DNA of 64,000 nucleotides from Rhodothermales bacterium (GCA_039944855.1 JBDUXZ010000003.1:62001-126000), one strand, 5' to 3'; counted from the first letter of the stretch, positions 8,432 to 15,938 are shown. Program-made: numbers and translations. Notes: generated by a model from the sequence alone, not told the origin.

Positions 8432-9514
8432 TCAGAGGTCGGCGGGGATGAAGGCCAGCATTGTCTCGGGGTACGTGTCTGTGGCGAGGAGGAAGCCGCG
8501 GTCGTCGAGGCGGGCGATGCCCTCCCAGTTCCGCGCACGCTCGGCGTCGAGGAGTTCGAGTTGGATCGGGGCCCGGGCGGTGAGCACGATCTCCCCGCCA
8601 ACCAACTGCATCTCCACGAGCCGCTCGACGGTGGCCTCGCGCCGGTGCGTCGCGCCGATGCCGAACTTCGCGCGGAGCGCGTCCGGGCCGGGGCGGAGGA
8701 GGGCGCGGTCGCCGGGGTAGAAGTAGTTCACGGCCCAGAACCGGCCGGCGGCGTCGAGCCCCGTGGCGTCGGTGAGCCGGTATTCGATGGCGGGCACGGC
8801 GAGCGAGTCGCGCTCGCCCGAGGCCGTGTCGAAGTGGTACGCCTCGGGGTGTGGGTTGACGGCGGGGCCGTTCGCCTCCTCGAGGGCGATCACGCCGCTG
8901 GATGTGGCGAGGAGCGTCTCGTACGAGAGGTTGCGGAGGTGGGCCTGCGGCGGCAGCGGCGTCACGGTCGCGGCGTCGAGCCGGACCGTCCCGTCCGGCT
9001 GCACCGCCCCGCTCGCGAGGTAGCCCTGCATCGCCGTCGCCCCCGTCGATTCGATGAGCACGAACACGCGGTCGCCGTCGAACACCATCGCCTCGTACCC
9101 GTCGAACCCGGCGACTTTCTCGACGACGCCCGGCGCTTCGAACCGGACCGCCCTCGGCTTCAGCGCGCCGTCGCGGGGTCCGTCGAGAAACGCGAGGAGG
9201 TCCACTTTCGAGAGCGCGAAGAGCGCGCCGCTATCGCCGTCTTCGCTGGCCGCGCTCACGGAATCGGATGTCGTGGAGAAGCGGCCGGGGTACTGCGGCA
9301 GGAGGAGGAGGTCGTCGCCGTGCCACGTGAGGCTGGAGATTTCGGCGGCGCGGCTCGCGATCGGTCCGGCGAGGGGGATCGGCTGGGCGCGCGTTTCGAG
9401 CGGCGCGGTGGTATCCGCTCGCTCCTCGGCGGCGGTCGCCGTCGCCGGCACGTCCCGGTCGCACGCGGCGAGGGCGAGGGCGGCGCTGAGTACGAAGGCG
9501 AGCCGGAGGAGCAT
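8432..9514 (-). CDS. Lipoprotein with esterase-like/phytase-like beta-propeller
   Basis: A 360-residue protein with a lipobox at residues 14-18 (LALAAC), so it is a lipoprotein. The body has repeated short beta-strand units (ISSLTWHGDDLLLLPQ, AMVFDGDRVFVLIE, GLDAAGRFWAVN) and ends with NWEGIARLDDRGFLLATD, which resembles the phytase-like domain (esterase-like activity of phytase). This assignment is by pattern only. The 82-bp gap to tspO contains a short run, ACGGACCACGGACGAAGGAC (8390-8409), that looks like a degenerate dispersed repeat. Confidence 0.75.
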   Translation of the reverse strand: MLLRLAFVLSAALALAACDRDVPATATAAEERADTTAPLETRAQPIPLAGPIASRAAEISSLTWHGDDLLLLPQYPGRFSTTSDSVSAASEDGDSGALFALSKVDLLAFLDGPRDGALKPRAVRFEAPGVVEKVAGFDGYEAMVFDGDRVFVLIESTGATAMQGYLASGAVQPDGTVRLDAATVTPLPPQAHLRNLSYETLLATSSGVIALEEANGPAVNPHPEAYHFDTASGERDSLAVPAIEYRLTDATGLDAAGRFWAVNYFYPGDRALLRPGPDALRAKFGIGATHRREATVERLVEMQLVGGEIVLTARAPIQLELLDAERARNWEGIARLDDRGFLLATDTYPETMLAFIPADL

Positions 9515-9638
9515 GGCGAGCGCGAGGCGAGAGGGGGCGCGTAAAACGACGCGCGGCGGCTGCGGTTCGCCGCACGGGCGGCCGTGCGATGAACGGACAG
9601 AATACCGCGCGCTCCACGACGCCGAGCCGGTCGGGAGC

Positions 9639-9646
9639 TACCTTTG
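9639..9646 (+). promoter_or_regulatory. Candidate Bacteroidota-type -7 element
   Basis: TACCTTTG matches the TAnnTTTG consensus of Bacteroidota sigma factors exactly and lies 42 bp before the GTG of the endonuclease gene. No clear -33 TTG element is present at the usual spacing, so this is only a candidate. Confidence 0.3.
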
Positions 9647-9688
9647 TCGCTCCTGCGTTGAAGGACGCTGAACCCTTCCCGACTCCCC

Positions 9689-10792
9689 GTGCCCGTGCTC
9701 CGTTCGCTACGCCTCGCCCTGCTCCTCCTGCTCGCCTCCGCCGCCACGGCGCAGCCCGAGCAGACCGTCCTCTTCCCCGGTGAACTCGGCGAGGACCTCC
9801 GCGCCTCGCTCGTGACCACGTACAAGCCGTCGAGCGTGCTCGGCGACGCCGCATCGAAAGACCGGATGTACGACACGGTCTGGGCCACGACCGTCGACGG
9901 GCAGGAAGGCGTCGTCGGCGTCTATACCGGCTTCTTCGTGCCGTTCGACTGCGATCCGAACTGCGACCCGAGCCAGGACGTGTTCAACCAGGGTAGCGAG
10001 AACACGCAGGGCATCAACCAGGAGCACATCTGGCCGCGCGCCGAGGGCGCCGGGAGCGGGAACGCCGAGCGCGACCTCCACCACCTCGCCCCCACCTTCG
10101 TCCGCGCCAACTCCGACCGCGGCAACCTCCCCTTCGCCGAGATCCCCGACGCCCTCGCGAACGACTGGTACATCGACAACACCGTCACGAGCACCGTCCC
10201 GACGAGCGACATCGACAGCTACAGCGAGCGCGACCGGAACACGGCGTTCGAGCCGCGCGAGGACTTCAAGGGCGACGTGGCGCGGGCGATGTTTTACTTC
10301 TACACGATGTACGAGGCGCAGGCGAGCGACGCCTTCTTCGAGGCGCAGCGCGAGACGCTCCGCGCGTGGCACGCGCTCGACCCCGTGGACCAGGCCGAGT
10401 ACGACCGGACATTCATCATCGCCGGCTTCCAGAGCGACGACCCCAACCCGTTCGTGCTCGACTCGACGCTCGTCCGCCGCGCCTACTTCCCCTCGACCGT
10501 CGCCGCCGAGTCCGCCCCGCTCGCCGACGGCTTCGCGCTCTCCGCCGCCTACCCCAACCCGTTCACGACGGCGACGACGTTCACGCTCCGCGTCGCCACG
10601 CCGCAGCGCGTCCGCGTCGAGGCGTTCGACCTCCTCGGCCGCCGCGTCGCCGTGCTCCACGACGGGCCCGTTTCGGCCGACGCCCCGCTCGCCCTCGCGT
10701 TCGACGCCGCCGCGCTCCCGGCCGGGCTCTACGTCTACCGCGCCACCGGCGAGACCTTCCGCGCCACCCGCCGTGTCACGCTCACGCGTTGA
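9689..10792 (+). CDS. Secreted endonuclease I family nuclease with T9SS sorting domain
   Basis: A 367-residue exported nuclease. The GTG start at 9689 opens onto RSLRLALLLLLASAATAQ, a signal peptide. The catalytic region has NQEHIWPR, then ERDLHHLAPTFVRANSDRGNLPF, the beta-beta-alpha metal motif of the EndA/NucM family, and later EDFKGDVARAMFYFYTMY. The last 80 residues (AYPNPF... FDLLGRRVAVLHDG ... LYVYRATG) form a T9SS type-A sorting domain. It would degrade extracellular DNA for nutrient scavenging or biofilm turnover. It is followed 8 bp later by a TonB-like lipoprotein gene. Confidence 0.93.
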   Translation: MPVLRSLRLALLLLLASAATAQPEQTVLFPGELGEDLRASLVTTYKPSSVLGDAASKDRMYDTVWATTVDGQEGVVGVYTGFFVPFDCDPNCDPSQDVFNQGSENTQGINQEHIWPRAEGAGSGNAERDLHHLAPTFVRANSDRGNLPFAEIPDALANDWYIDNTVTSTVPTSDIDSYSERDRNTAFEPREDFKGDVARAMFYFYTMYEAQASDAFFEAQRETLRAWHALDPVDQAEYDRTFIIAGFQSDDPNPFVLDSTLVRRAYFPSTVAAESAPLADGFALSAAYPNPFTTATTFTLRVATPQRVRVEAFDLLGRRVAVLHDGPVSADAPLALAFDAAALPAGLYVYRATGETFRATRRVTLTR

Positions 10793-10800
10793 GCCTCCCC

Positions 10801-11250
10801 ATGCGCCTTCTGCTCCTCCTCTGCCTCTTCGTCCTGCTCAGCGGTTGCGATACCACGGCGCAGCCGTCCGAGCCCATTCATTACAGCGAGGTGGCCGTTC
10901 GCCCCGTGCCCATCGAAGGGTTCGAAGCGTTCAGCGCCTCCGTCGAATATCCCGAACTCGCTCGACGCGCGGGCATCGGAGGCACCGTCATCATCCACTT
11001 CACTGCGAATGAGGATGGGAGCGTCGTCTCGACCTATGACTCCGATGTCCGTCGGGGCCCCGTCTGCGTTTCCGACCCGGGAGGCAATACGTGCCAAAAC
11101 TCGCTCATTCCCCTCCGTGCCGCGCTTCTCACCCCGGCTTACGTCCGTGGCGAGAAGGTCTCGGTGAACGAGTGCTTCGCCTTCGAGTACGAGATAATGG
11201 AGGGGCCTGCCGGGCGCCAGACAAACATCCGTGTCTCCCACTGTCCGTAG
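10801..11250 (+). CDS. Lipoprotein with TonB C-terminal-like domain
   Basis: A 149-residue lipoprotein with lipobox LLSGC at residues 11-15. The middle (VEYPELARRAGIGGTVIIHFTANEDGSV) is the beta-alpha-beta pattern of the TonB C-terminal domain, which contacts TonB-dependent receptors. It has no transmembrane helix of the classical TonB type, only the lipid anchor, so it is a TonB-domain lipoprotein rather than an energy transducer. Base composition is less GC-rich than the neighbours, as in the next three genes. Confidence 0.75.
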   Translation: MRLLLLLCLFVLLSGCDTTAQPSEPIHYSEVAVRPVPIEGFEAFSASVEYPELARRAGIGGTVIIHFTANEDGSVVSTYDSDVRRGPVCVSDPGGNTCQNSLIPLRAALLTPAYVRGEKVSVNECFAFEYEIMEGPAGRQTNIRVSHCP

Positions 11251-11288
11251 CGTCGAGCCGATCCACTCACCATTTCAGCAGAGAACCG

Positions 11289-11762
11289 ATGGTCCTCCGA
11301 TCCTGCTTGCTCATCGTTTCCCTCTTCGCCTTCGTCGGCTGCGACAGCGCGGAGCAGCAGGCCGAGGCGCTCGTGATCAGAACGGAGCGGACGAGCTACA
11401 GCCCTGGCGACACGGTGAGCGTCTCGTTCGAGAACCGGCGCCCCGCGACCGCTTATGTCTTGAGGAGCGGGTGCTCCACCGTGGACCGCGTGTGGCTCCC
11501 CGTCGTGCTGATGGAGACGATGGCGCAGGGCGAGTGGGTACCCGCCGCACGGGGAGTCAGCTGTCCGGCTATCGCGACTCCGCCTGCCGAACTCCTACCC
11601 GGGGACGCGTACGCCGTGCGCCTCCACGTCGGCGTGAGTCGACTCCCGGAGATCCCGCCCGGGACGTATCGCTACGTCTTCTTCGTGCGGGACGAGGTGT
11701 ACGAGTCCGAAACGGACCTGCCGGAAGCGGAGCGCGTGAGCAACGCCTTCACCGTACGATGA
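11289..11762 (+). CDS. Lipoprotein with Ig-like fold, unknown function
   Basis: A 157-residue protein with lipobox FVGC following MVLRSCLLIVSLFAF. The mature part, LVIRTERTSYSPGDTVSVSF then PPGTYRYVFFVRDEV, looks like a single immunoglobulin-type beta-sandwich. I do not recognise a named family. The start at 11289 gives the lipoprotein signal; longer in-frame starts overlap the preceding gene. It sits between another small lipoprotein and the macro-domain gene on the same strand, with gaps of 38 and 21 bp. Confidence 0.7.
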   Translation: MVLRSCLLIVSLFAFVGCDSAEQQAEALVIRTERTSYSPGDTVSVSFENRRPATAYVLRSGCSTVDRVWLPVVLMETMAQGEWVPAARGVSCPAIATPPAELLPGDAYAVRLHVGVSRLPEIPPGTYRYVFFVRDEVYESETDLPEAERVSNAFTVR

Positions 11763-11766
11763 CCGG

Positions 11767-11778
11767 GTAGAGACGCAT
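11767..11778 (+). repeat. Half copy of the GTAGAGACGCA repeat
   Basis: GTAGAGACGCAT lies just before the macro-domain start. The same 11-mer forms the arm of the 56-bp palindrome at 23236-23291. It may be a remnant of one repeat family. Confidence 0.4.
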
Positions 11779-11783
11779 TCCTC

Positions 11784-12314
11784 ATGAGACCATCGCCCGC
11801 AGACCGGATCGAACTGATTCAAGCCGACATCACGACGTTGGAGGTAGACGCGATCGTGAACGCGGCGAATGCGGCGCTCGCCGGCGGCGGCGGCGTGGAC
11901 GGGGCGATCCACCGCGCGGCCGGGCCGAAGCTGCTCGAAGCGTGCCTTCAACTGCGCGGCTGTCCGACCGGGCAGGCGAAGATCACGCCGGGATTCGACC
12001 TCCCCGCCGACTACGTGATCCACGCCGTCGGTCCCGTGTGGCACAGCGGCGACCGGGGCGAAGACGACCTCCTGGCTTCCTGCTACCGCACGTCGCTCCA
12101 GTTGGCTGTGGAGCATGGCTGCACCACCGTCGCGTTCCCCGCCATCAGCTGCGGCGTCTACCGCTTCCCTGTGGACCGGGCCGCGGGAATCGCCGTGCGC
12201 ACCGTCGCGGGCTTCCTTCGGAGCGACGAGCAGATCGAAGCAGTTTACCTCGTCAGCTTCGGCAAGGATGTTCGTCAGGCGCACGAGCGAGCATACGCCG
12301 ACGTACTCGATTAA
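11784..12314 (+). CDS. Macro-domain protein (O-acetyl-ADP-ribose deacetylase-like, YmdB type)
   Basis: A single macro domain of 176 residues. It begins with [24 protein letters not shown] and [14 protein letters not shown], the ADP-ribose-binding loop with the catalytic Asn and Asp of the MacroD/YmdB class. Further on come [25 protein letters not shown] and [12 protein letters not shown]. Such proteins remove ADP-ribose from proteins or nucleic acids, or deacetylate O-acetyl-ADP-ribose. It is cytoplasmic. Its stop codon overlaps that of a decayed dihydrofolate reductase tail on the opposite strand. No partner ADP-ribosyltransferase is seen nearby. Confidence 0.93.
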   Translation: MRPSPADRIELIQADITTLEVDAIVNAANAALAGGGGVDGAIHRAAGPKLLEACLQLRGCPTGQAKITPGFDLPADYVIHAVGPVWHSGDRGEDDLLASCYRTSLQLAVEHGCTTVAFPAISCGVYRFPVDRAAGIAVRTVAGFLRSDEQIEAVYLVSFGKDVRQAHERAYADVLD

Positions 12315-12379
12315 TCCGCACGTTCGGTCCGTACCCACGTCTCAAAGCGGTAGCCGTCGTGCGGCTCGCAGAGTCGCTC
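12311..12379 (-). pseudogene. Decayed duplicate of the folA 3' end
   Basis: Read on the minus strand, this stretch encodes [22 protein letters not shown] and a stop. The intact DHFR at 13056-13568 ends HREPRDGYRFETWVRVP. At DNA level 12333-12373 and 13069-13109 match at about 36 of 41 positions in the same orientation. The fragment starts within the stop codon of the antitoxin-like gene. It is therefore a second folA terminus on the far side of the toxin-antitoxin pair. Confidence 0.75.
12333..12373 (-). repeat. Direct repeat (left copy) bounding the toxin-antitoxin cassette
   Basis: A 41-bp copy of the folA 3'-terminal sequence; the right copy is 13069-13109 inside folA. Same orientation and about 88 % identity by eye. 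It could be an old attachment site or recombination footprint. Confidence 0.65.
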
Positions 12380-12593
12380 AGTCTTCTCGCTTCGCCTCGT
12401 GCTGCCTGGACCATTCGACGACCTCGTCAATGGTTAGCCCTTCGAAGAGCTTCTTTCGTTCTTCGGTGTAATCGCCAGATCCCGTCGTGAATTGGCTGAT
12501 GAACCGCGCGGCGTCGGCGGCGCCCATCTCTCGAACGAGCAGCCGGACGCCTTCCTCGTGGATTTCGTTCAGCGGTCGTGCCGGGATGCCCAT
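12378..12593 (-). CDS. Small antitoxin-like protein downstream of PIN toxin
   Basis: A 71-residue protein, MGIPARPLNEIHEEGVRLLVREMG..., with helix-forming sequence throughout and the ending LTIDEVVEWSRQHEAKRED. I do not recognise a named antitoxin family. Its start overlaps the last 25 bp of the PIN gene upstream on the same strand, which signals a coupled two-gene unit. The order toxin first, antitoxin second is the reverse of VapBC. A role in neutralising the PIN protein is inferred from size and linkage. Confidence 0.7.
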   Translation of the reverse strand: MGIPARPLNEIHEEGVRLLVREMGAADAARFISQFTTGSGDYTEERKKLFEGLTIDEVVEWSRQHEAKRED

Positions 12594-13030
12594 CGCTCTA
12601 GTTCCTCCGCGAGTTCCATCGGCGCGACGACGCGCGTCGGGTCTCTGGTTTCTCGCTTGGCTTTTTTAAGGAAGGTGTCGTCGCACGTGCAGAAAAAATC
12701 GGCCTCGCTCGCCTCGGCGGAAGCGAGATGCAACGCGTCCAACGTCCGAAGTCCCCGACGGTTCAACGCCTCGGCCCGACGACGCACCTCATCGGTGAGC
12801 TTTAGGTGCGTAGCGGCACCTGCGAGCGTCCCCAACGCGTACTCCCGCCGCGTTCGACGCGGGTTCTGCTCCGTCTCGAACTGGAGCACGTCCGACGAGA
12901 CCAGCTCCACCCGACCGGCTCTGACGAGATCCAATACACTCAGGATCGCTTCGGCTTCGAATCGGATACGAAGCTGCGTCCGGTCGTCGAGGGGACGCTG
13001 AACGGCGCAGGTATCGAGGTAGACGCGCAT
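12569..13030 (-). CDS. PIN-domain protein (VapC-like ribonuclease toxin)
   Basis: A 153-residue PIN domain. The acidic active-site residues are recognisable: MRVYLDTCAV (Asp6), SSDVLQFETE (Glu), LRTLDALHLASA (Asp) and FFCTCDDTFL (Asp). PIN toxins cut tRNA or rRNA under stress. It overlaps the small downstream gene by 25 bp and begins 25 bp from the end of folA. The pair sits in a slightly less GC-rich stretch than folA-thyA and is flanked by the duplicated folA end, both consistent with arrival as a mobile cassette. Confidence 0.85.
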   Translation of the reverse strand: MRVYLDTCAVQRPLDDRTQLRIRFEAEAILSVLDLVRAGRVELVSSDVLQFETEQNPRRTRREYALGTLAGAATHLKLTDEVRRRAEALNRRGLRTLDALHLASAEASEADFFCTCDDTFLKKAKRETRDPTRVVAPMELAEELERWASRHDR

Positions 13031-13055
13031 GGCACCAAGCTACGCACGAGCACCC

Positions 13056-13568
13056 TCAGGGTACGCGCACCCACGTCTCGAAGCGGTAGCCATCGCGCGG
13101 CTCGCGGTGCTGCAGTTCGAACTCGGTGCCGAGGAGGTGCTCGAAGGGCGGGAAGAACGTGTCGCCGTCGTAGTCGCCCTCGACGCGCGTGAGTTCGAGC
13201 CGGTCGGCGATCGGGAGGGCTTGCTCGTAGACCGTCGCCCCGCCGCCAATCGAGATCTGCTCGCGGTCGGCGAAGGCGTCGAGGGCGTCGCCGAGCGAGG
13301 AGTAGACGTGGATGCCAGGGTGGTCGACGTGGACCGCGTGCCGCGTGAGCACGACGTTCTCGCGCCCCGGCAGCGGTCTCCCGAACTGGTGCAGCACCGA
13401 CTCGAACGTCCGCCGCCCCATCACGAGCGGGTGGCCGAGCGTGAGCCGCTTGAAGTGCTTCAAGTCGTCGGGGATGTGCCACGGCAGGTCTTTGCCGTCG
13501 CCGATCACCCGGTTCGTCTCCGCCACCGCCGCGACGATCACGACTTCCGCCCGCGTGCGCTCCCCCAT
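13056..13568 (-). CDS. folA: Dihydrofolate reductase
   Basis: A 170-residue DHFR that reduces dihydrofolate to tetrahydrofolate with NADPH. Visible motifs: VIVAAVAETNRVIG, DLPWHIPDDLKHFKRLTLG, LVMGRRTFES, GRENVVLTR, ISIGGGATVYEQALP and the C-terminal DGYRFETWVRVP. The ATG at 13568 overlaps the TGA of thyA in an ATGA arrangement, so it is translationally coupled to thyA, the gene whose reaction makes its substrate. The 3' end is the site where a toxin-antitoxin-like cassette now abuts, and a diverged second copy of this terminus lies 0.7 kb beyond. Confidence 0.97.
   Translation of the reverse strand: MGERTRAEVVIVAAVAETNRVIGDGKDLPWHIPDDLKHFKRLTLGHPLVMGRRTFESVLHQFGRPLPGRENVVLTRHAVHVDHPGIHVYSSLGDALDAFADREQISIGGGATVYEQALPIADRLELTRVEGDYDGDTFFPPFEHLLGTEFELQHREPRDGYRFETWVRVP
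13069..13109 (-). repeat. Direct repeat (right copy), within the folA 3' end
   Basis: Matches 12333-12373 at about 36 of 41 positions in the same orientation. It encodes the last residues of the intact DHFR. Confidence 0.65.
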
Positions 13569-14494
13569 CAGACCGCGACCTCGAACCGAATCGCGTCGTG
13601 GTGCCGGTAGCCGTCGAGTCGGAAGTCGTCGAACCCGAGTTCGTCGAGCGGCTTGTCCGCGATCTCCAACGTCGGGAGGTCGAACGGCTCGCGGTCGAGT
13701 TGGGCGCGGAGGCCGTCGACGTGGTTGACGTAGACGTGCGCGTCGATGAGCGTGTGGGCGAAGACGCCCGGCTCGATTCCGACCTGCTGCGCGATCGCCT
13801 GCGTGAGCAGGGCGTAGCACGCGAGGTTGAACGGGACGCCGAGCGCGAGGTCGGCGGAGCGCTGCGTGAGGTGGCAGTTGAGACGTTGCTGCCCGTCCTC
13901 GGCCTCCTGCACGTTCAGCACGAATGTGAAGTGGCACGGCGGCAGCTTGCTCACGGCCGCGTTCGCCGGGTGCCACGCGCTGACGACGAGCCGCCGCGAG
14001 TTCGGATTCCGCTTCAACTCGTCGATCACGTAGCCGACCTGATCGAACGAATACGAGCCGTCGACCTCAGCGTGGACGTGCGGGTGGTCCGGCCCGGCGA
14101 ACACCTCGCCGTCGAGCGCGGCGCCGACGGCGGGGATCGGGAAGCGGCGCCAGAACCGGCCGTACGCGGTTTCGAGCCGGCCGTCGTCGTCGGCCCACGC
14201 GTTCCAGATGCCGGTGTGCTGACGCAGCTCGCGGATGTGCGGGGCGCCGGAGAGGTACCACAGCACCTCGCGCAGCATCGAGTCGAAGTAGACCTTCTTC
14301 GTCGTCAGCAGCGGGTAGCCGTCGGCGAGGTCGACTTTGTAGGACTCGGCGAAGGACGAGATCGTGTCCGTGCCGGTGCGGTTGCGCTTGCGCGTGCCGG
14401 TGTCGAGCACGCGGCGGACGACGTCGAGGTAGGCGCGGTCGGCGGAGACGGGGCGGTCGAGAGCCTGTCCTGAGCTTGTCGAAGGAAGTTGCAT
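13568..14494 (-). CDS. thyA: Thymidylate synthase with a repeat-derived N-terminus
   Basis: A 308-residue ThyA that converts dUMP to dTMP with methylenetetrahydrofolate. Motifs: KRNRTGTDTISSF, the nucleophile Cys in PPCHFTFVLNV, RSADLALGVPFNLA and IDAHVYVNHVDGL. It heads a thyA-folA pair with overlapping stop and start. The first 13 residues, MQLPSTSSGQALD, are not part of the conserved fold. They are encoded by a dispersed repeat containing GTCCTGAGCTTGTCGAAGGA, which supplies the only ATG ahead of the conserved AYLDVVRRVLD. The catalytic domain appears intact. Confidence 0.96.
   Translation of the reverse strand: MQLPSTSSGQALDRPVSADRAYLDVVRRVLDTGTRKRNRTGTDTISSFAESYKVDLADGYPLLTTKKVYFDSMLREVLWYLSGAPHIRELRQHTGIWNAWADDDGRLETAYGRFWRRFPIPAVGAALDGEVFAGPDHPHVHAEVDGSYSFDQVGYVIDELKRNPNSRRLVVSAWHPANAAVSKLPPCHFTFVLNVQEAEDGQQRLNCHLTQRSADLALGVPFNLACYALLTQAIAQQVGIEPGVFAHTLIDAHVYVNHVDGLRAQLDREPFDLPTLEIADKPLDELGFDDFRLDGYRHHDAIRFEVAV
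14461..14486. repeat. STSSGQA-type dispersed repeat inside the thyA start
   Basis: GAGCCTGTCCTGAGCTTGTCGAAGGA is a 26-bp unit that I recognise as a widespread short repeat, often intergenic and read in proteins as PSTSSGQA. Here it lies within the translated 5' end of thyA. Confidence 0.7.
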
Positions 14495-14634
14495 GGGTGG
14501 CGGGCGAGAGAGCGACGGGCGGCGCCGGAGATTACGGACGCGCCCGGCGCGGGGCAACCCGGAACGTGGGGTCGGCGATGGGGTACCCCTGACGCAGCGC
14601 CAGTCCAAAATCCGCAACCCCAAATCCACAATCG

Positions 14635-14895
14635 ATGGATCCCGGCCTCCACGTCAAGCAAGCCATCAACCACCTCAACAAAGTCCTCGCGTACTATCCG
14701 TACGTGCAGGAGGGCGGCACCGCGACCGTCGCGCTCACGCCCGAAGATTGGCAGGTCGTCGCCGACGCCCTCTTCCGGATGGACACCCCGCGCGAGGTCA
14801 TCCCCGACGCGATCGAGGACTATACGCTCACCGACGACCAGCGCGCCATCCGCCTCCGCACCGCCGACTGCCTCATCGTCGTCGAGATGGGGTAA
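14635..14895 (+). CDS. Small conserved hypothetical protein (86 aa)
   Basis: A compact soluble protein, MDPGLHVKQAINHLNKVLAYYPYVQEGG..., with predicted helices at both ends and no motif I can name. Codon third positions are GC-rich like genuine genes here. It starts 140 bp from thyA on the opposite strand. The sequence just before its start (CCAAAATCCGCAACCCCAAATCC) is low in complexity and may be repeat debris. Confidence 0.6.
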   Translation: MDPGLHVKQAINHLNKVLAYYPYVQEGGTATVALTPEDWQVVADALFRMDTPREVIPDAIEDYTLTDDQRAIRLRTADCLIVVEMG

Positions 14896-14901
14896 GACCC
14901 G

Positions 14902-15054
14902 CTAACAAAACCTCCTCGTGCTGTCATTGCGAGGAGCGCAGCGACGCGGCAATCTCCCCCGGGCTGCTGGAATCAGGAGATGGGCTGCGCCGAGCCCTGT
15001 GGGGTTGCTGCGCTCCCGCTGGTCGCTCGCAATGACATGAAGGGGTTTTGTTAG
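14902..15054. mobile_element. MITE-like palindromic element with long terminal inverted repeats
   Basis: The ends read CTAACAAAACC...GTCATTGCGAG and, as the reverse complement of the right end, CTAACAAAACC...GTCATTGCGAG, with a few mismatches between. The element is 153 bp, has no coding capacity and lies between two genes. The core GTCATTGCGAGGAGCGCAGC is typical of a non-autonomous intergenic repeat type found in many bacteria. No transposase is linked. Confidence 0.75.
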
Positions 15055-15070
15055 GGACTCTAAGTACGTC

Positions 15071-15535
15071 TCAGAGTTGGACGACTAAGCGTAGCCCCAG
15101 AGTCTCGTGTGCAGGGCCGAACGAGAGGCGCGACGCGAGCGCGTTGTTGTGATCCTCGGCGGTCCGGTAGGCGCTGTAAAGCCCCCATACCCGCCCGGCA
15201 AGCCCGATGAGGAGCCCGGTGCCTACTGCGACTACAGCGGTTGGTCTGGGACTATCAAACAAGCAGCGACATTCGATGAGGGCGACGCCTACGATGGCAC
15301 CGCCTGCGAGCGTGACCGCGAGGGGCGGTAGCCCTCGTACCCAGTCGCCCGCGTAGGCGTGCCCCAGGGTGGGGACAAAGTATTCGAGTCCTACTGCTAT
15401 GGGTACGACCACCCGCGAAGCCTCGGGGTTGGACGCCGAGCTATCGGCTGCTTGCGCGTGCGGACTGTCAGCGGCGAGGAGGCCTACTAGGAGGCACACA
15501 ACAACGGAGACCGTTCGATACGTCAGACGAATCAT
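15071..15535 (-). CDS. Hypothetical small membrane protein
   Basis: A 154-residue protein with an N-terminal signal (VSVVVCLLVGLLAADSPHAQA) and two further hydrophobic segments (LPPLAVTLAGGAIVGVALI and AVVAVGTGLLIGLAGRVWG). The segment LEYFVPTLGHAYAGDWVRG recalls small membrane proteins of unknown function in this phylum. It follows apaG by 6 bp on the same strand and has lower GC than its neighbours. Confidence 0.7.
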   Translation of the reverse strand: MIRLTYRTVSVVVCLLVGLLAADSPHAQAADSSASNPEASRVVVPIAVGLEYFVPTLGHAYAGDWVRGLPPLAVTLAGGAIVGVALIECRCLFDSPRPTAVVAVGTGLLIGLAGRVWGLYSAYRTAEDHNNALASRLSFGPAHETLGLRLVVQL

Positions 15536-15541
15536 CCTGAA

Positions 15542-15925
15542 CTAATTCGCCGACGCGCGGAGGTGGAAGAGCGGGATCTGCGCGCGGAAGCGGGCGCCGT
15601 TCGGGCGCTGCATGAGGTAGGTCCCCTCCATCGTCCCGTCCATCGTCTCGAGGACGCAGAACGAGTTGTAGGCGTGGGCGCTCCCCGGCGCGAGGATCGG
15701 CTGCTGTCCGACCACGCCCTCGCCCTCGACCTCGACGACGCGCCCGTCGCCGTGGCGGATCACCCAGTGGCGGCGGAGGAGCTGGACCTCGGCGGGGCCG
15801 TGGTTCTCGATCTCGACGAAGTAGGCGAACACGAACCGGCTGGCGAACACGTCGGACTGGTCGTCGAGGTAGACCGGCCGGACGGAAACGGTGAGCTGCT
15901 GCGTGGTGGCTTCGTAGAAGGGCAT
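15542..15925 (-). CDS. apaG: ApaG domain protein
   Basis: A 127-residue ApaG, a single fibronectin-III-like domain. Visible motifs are FAYFVEIENHGP, VQLLRRHWVIRHGDG, VVEVEGEGVVGQQPILAPGS and TMDGTMEGTYLMQ. The start at 15925 (MPFYEATTQQ) matches the family's usual N-terminus and leaves 13 bp after the BtpA-family gene. ApaG is associated with divalent cation tolerance and nucleotide (Ap4A) metabolism, but its biochemical role is unsettled. Confidence 0.95.
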   Translation of the reverse strand: MPFYEATTQQLTVSVRPVYLDDQSDVFASRFVFAYFVEIENHGPAEVQLLRRHWVIRHGDGRVVEVEGEGVVGQQPILAPGSAHAYNSFCVLETMDGTMEGTYLMQRPNGARFRAQIPLFHLRASAN

Positions 15926-15938
15926 GGCGGGGCTCCCG

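Noticed and set aside
12569-13030. A classical vapBC operon
   Set aside because: Gene order is reversed and the small partner does not look like a VapB (no AbrB or ribbon-helix-helix text).
14896-15070. Possible small RNA gene in the inverted-repeat element
   Set aside because: Strong pairing is explained by the MITE-like repeat; no promoter or known RNA family feature was found.
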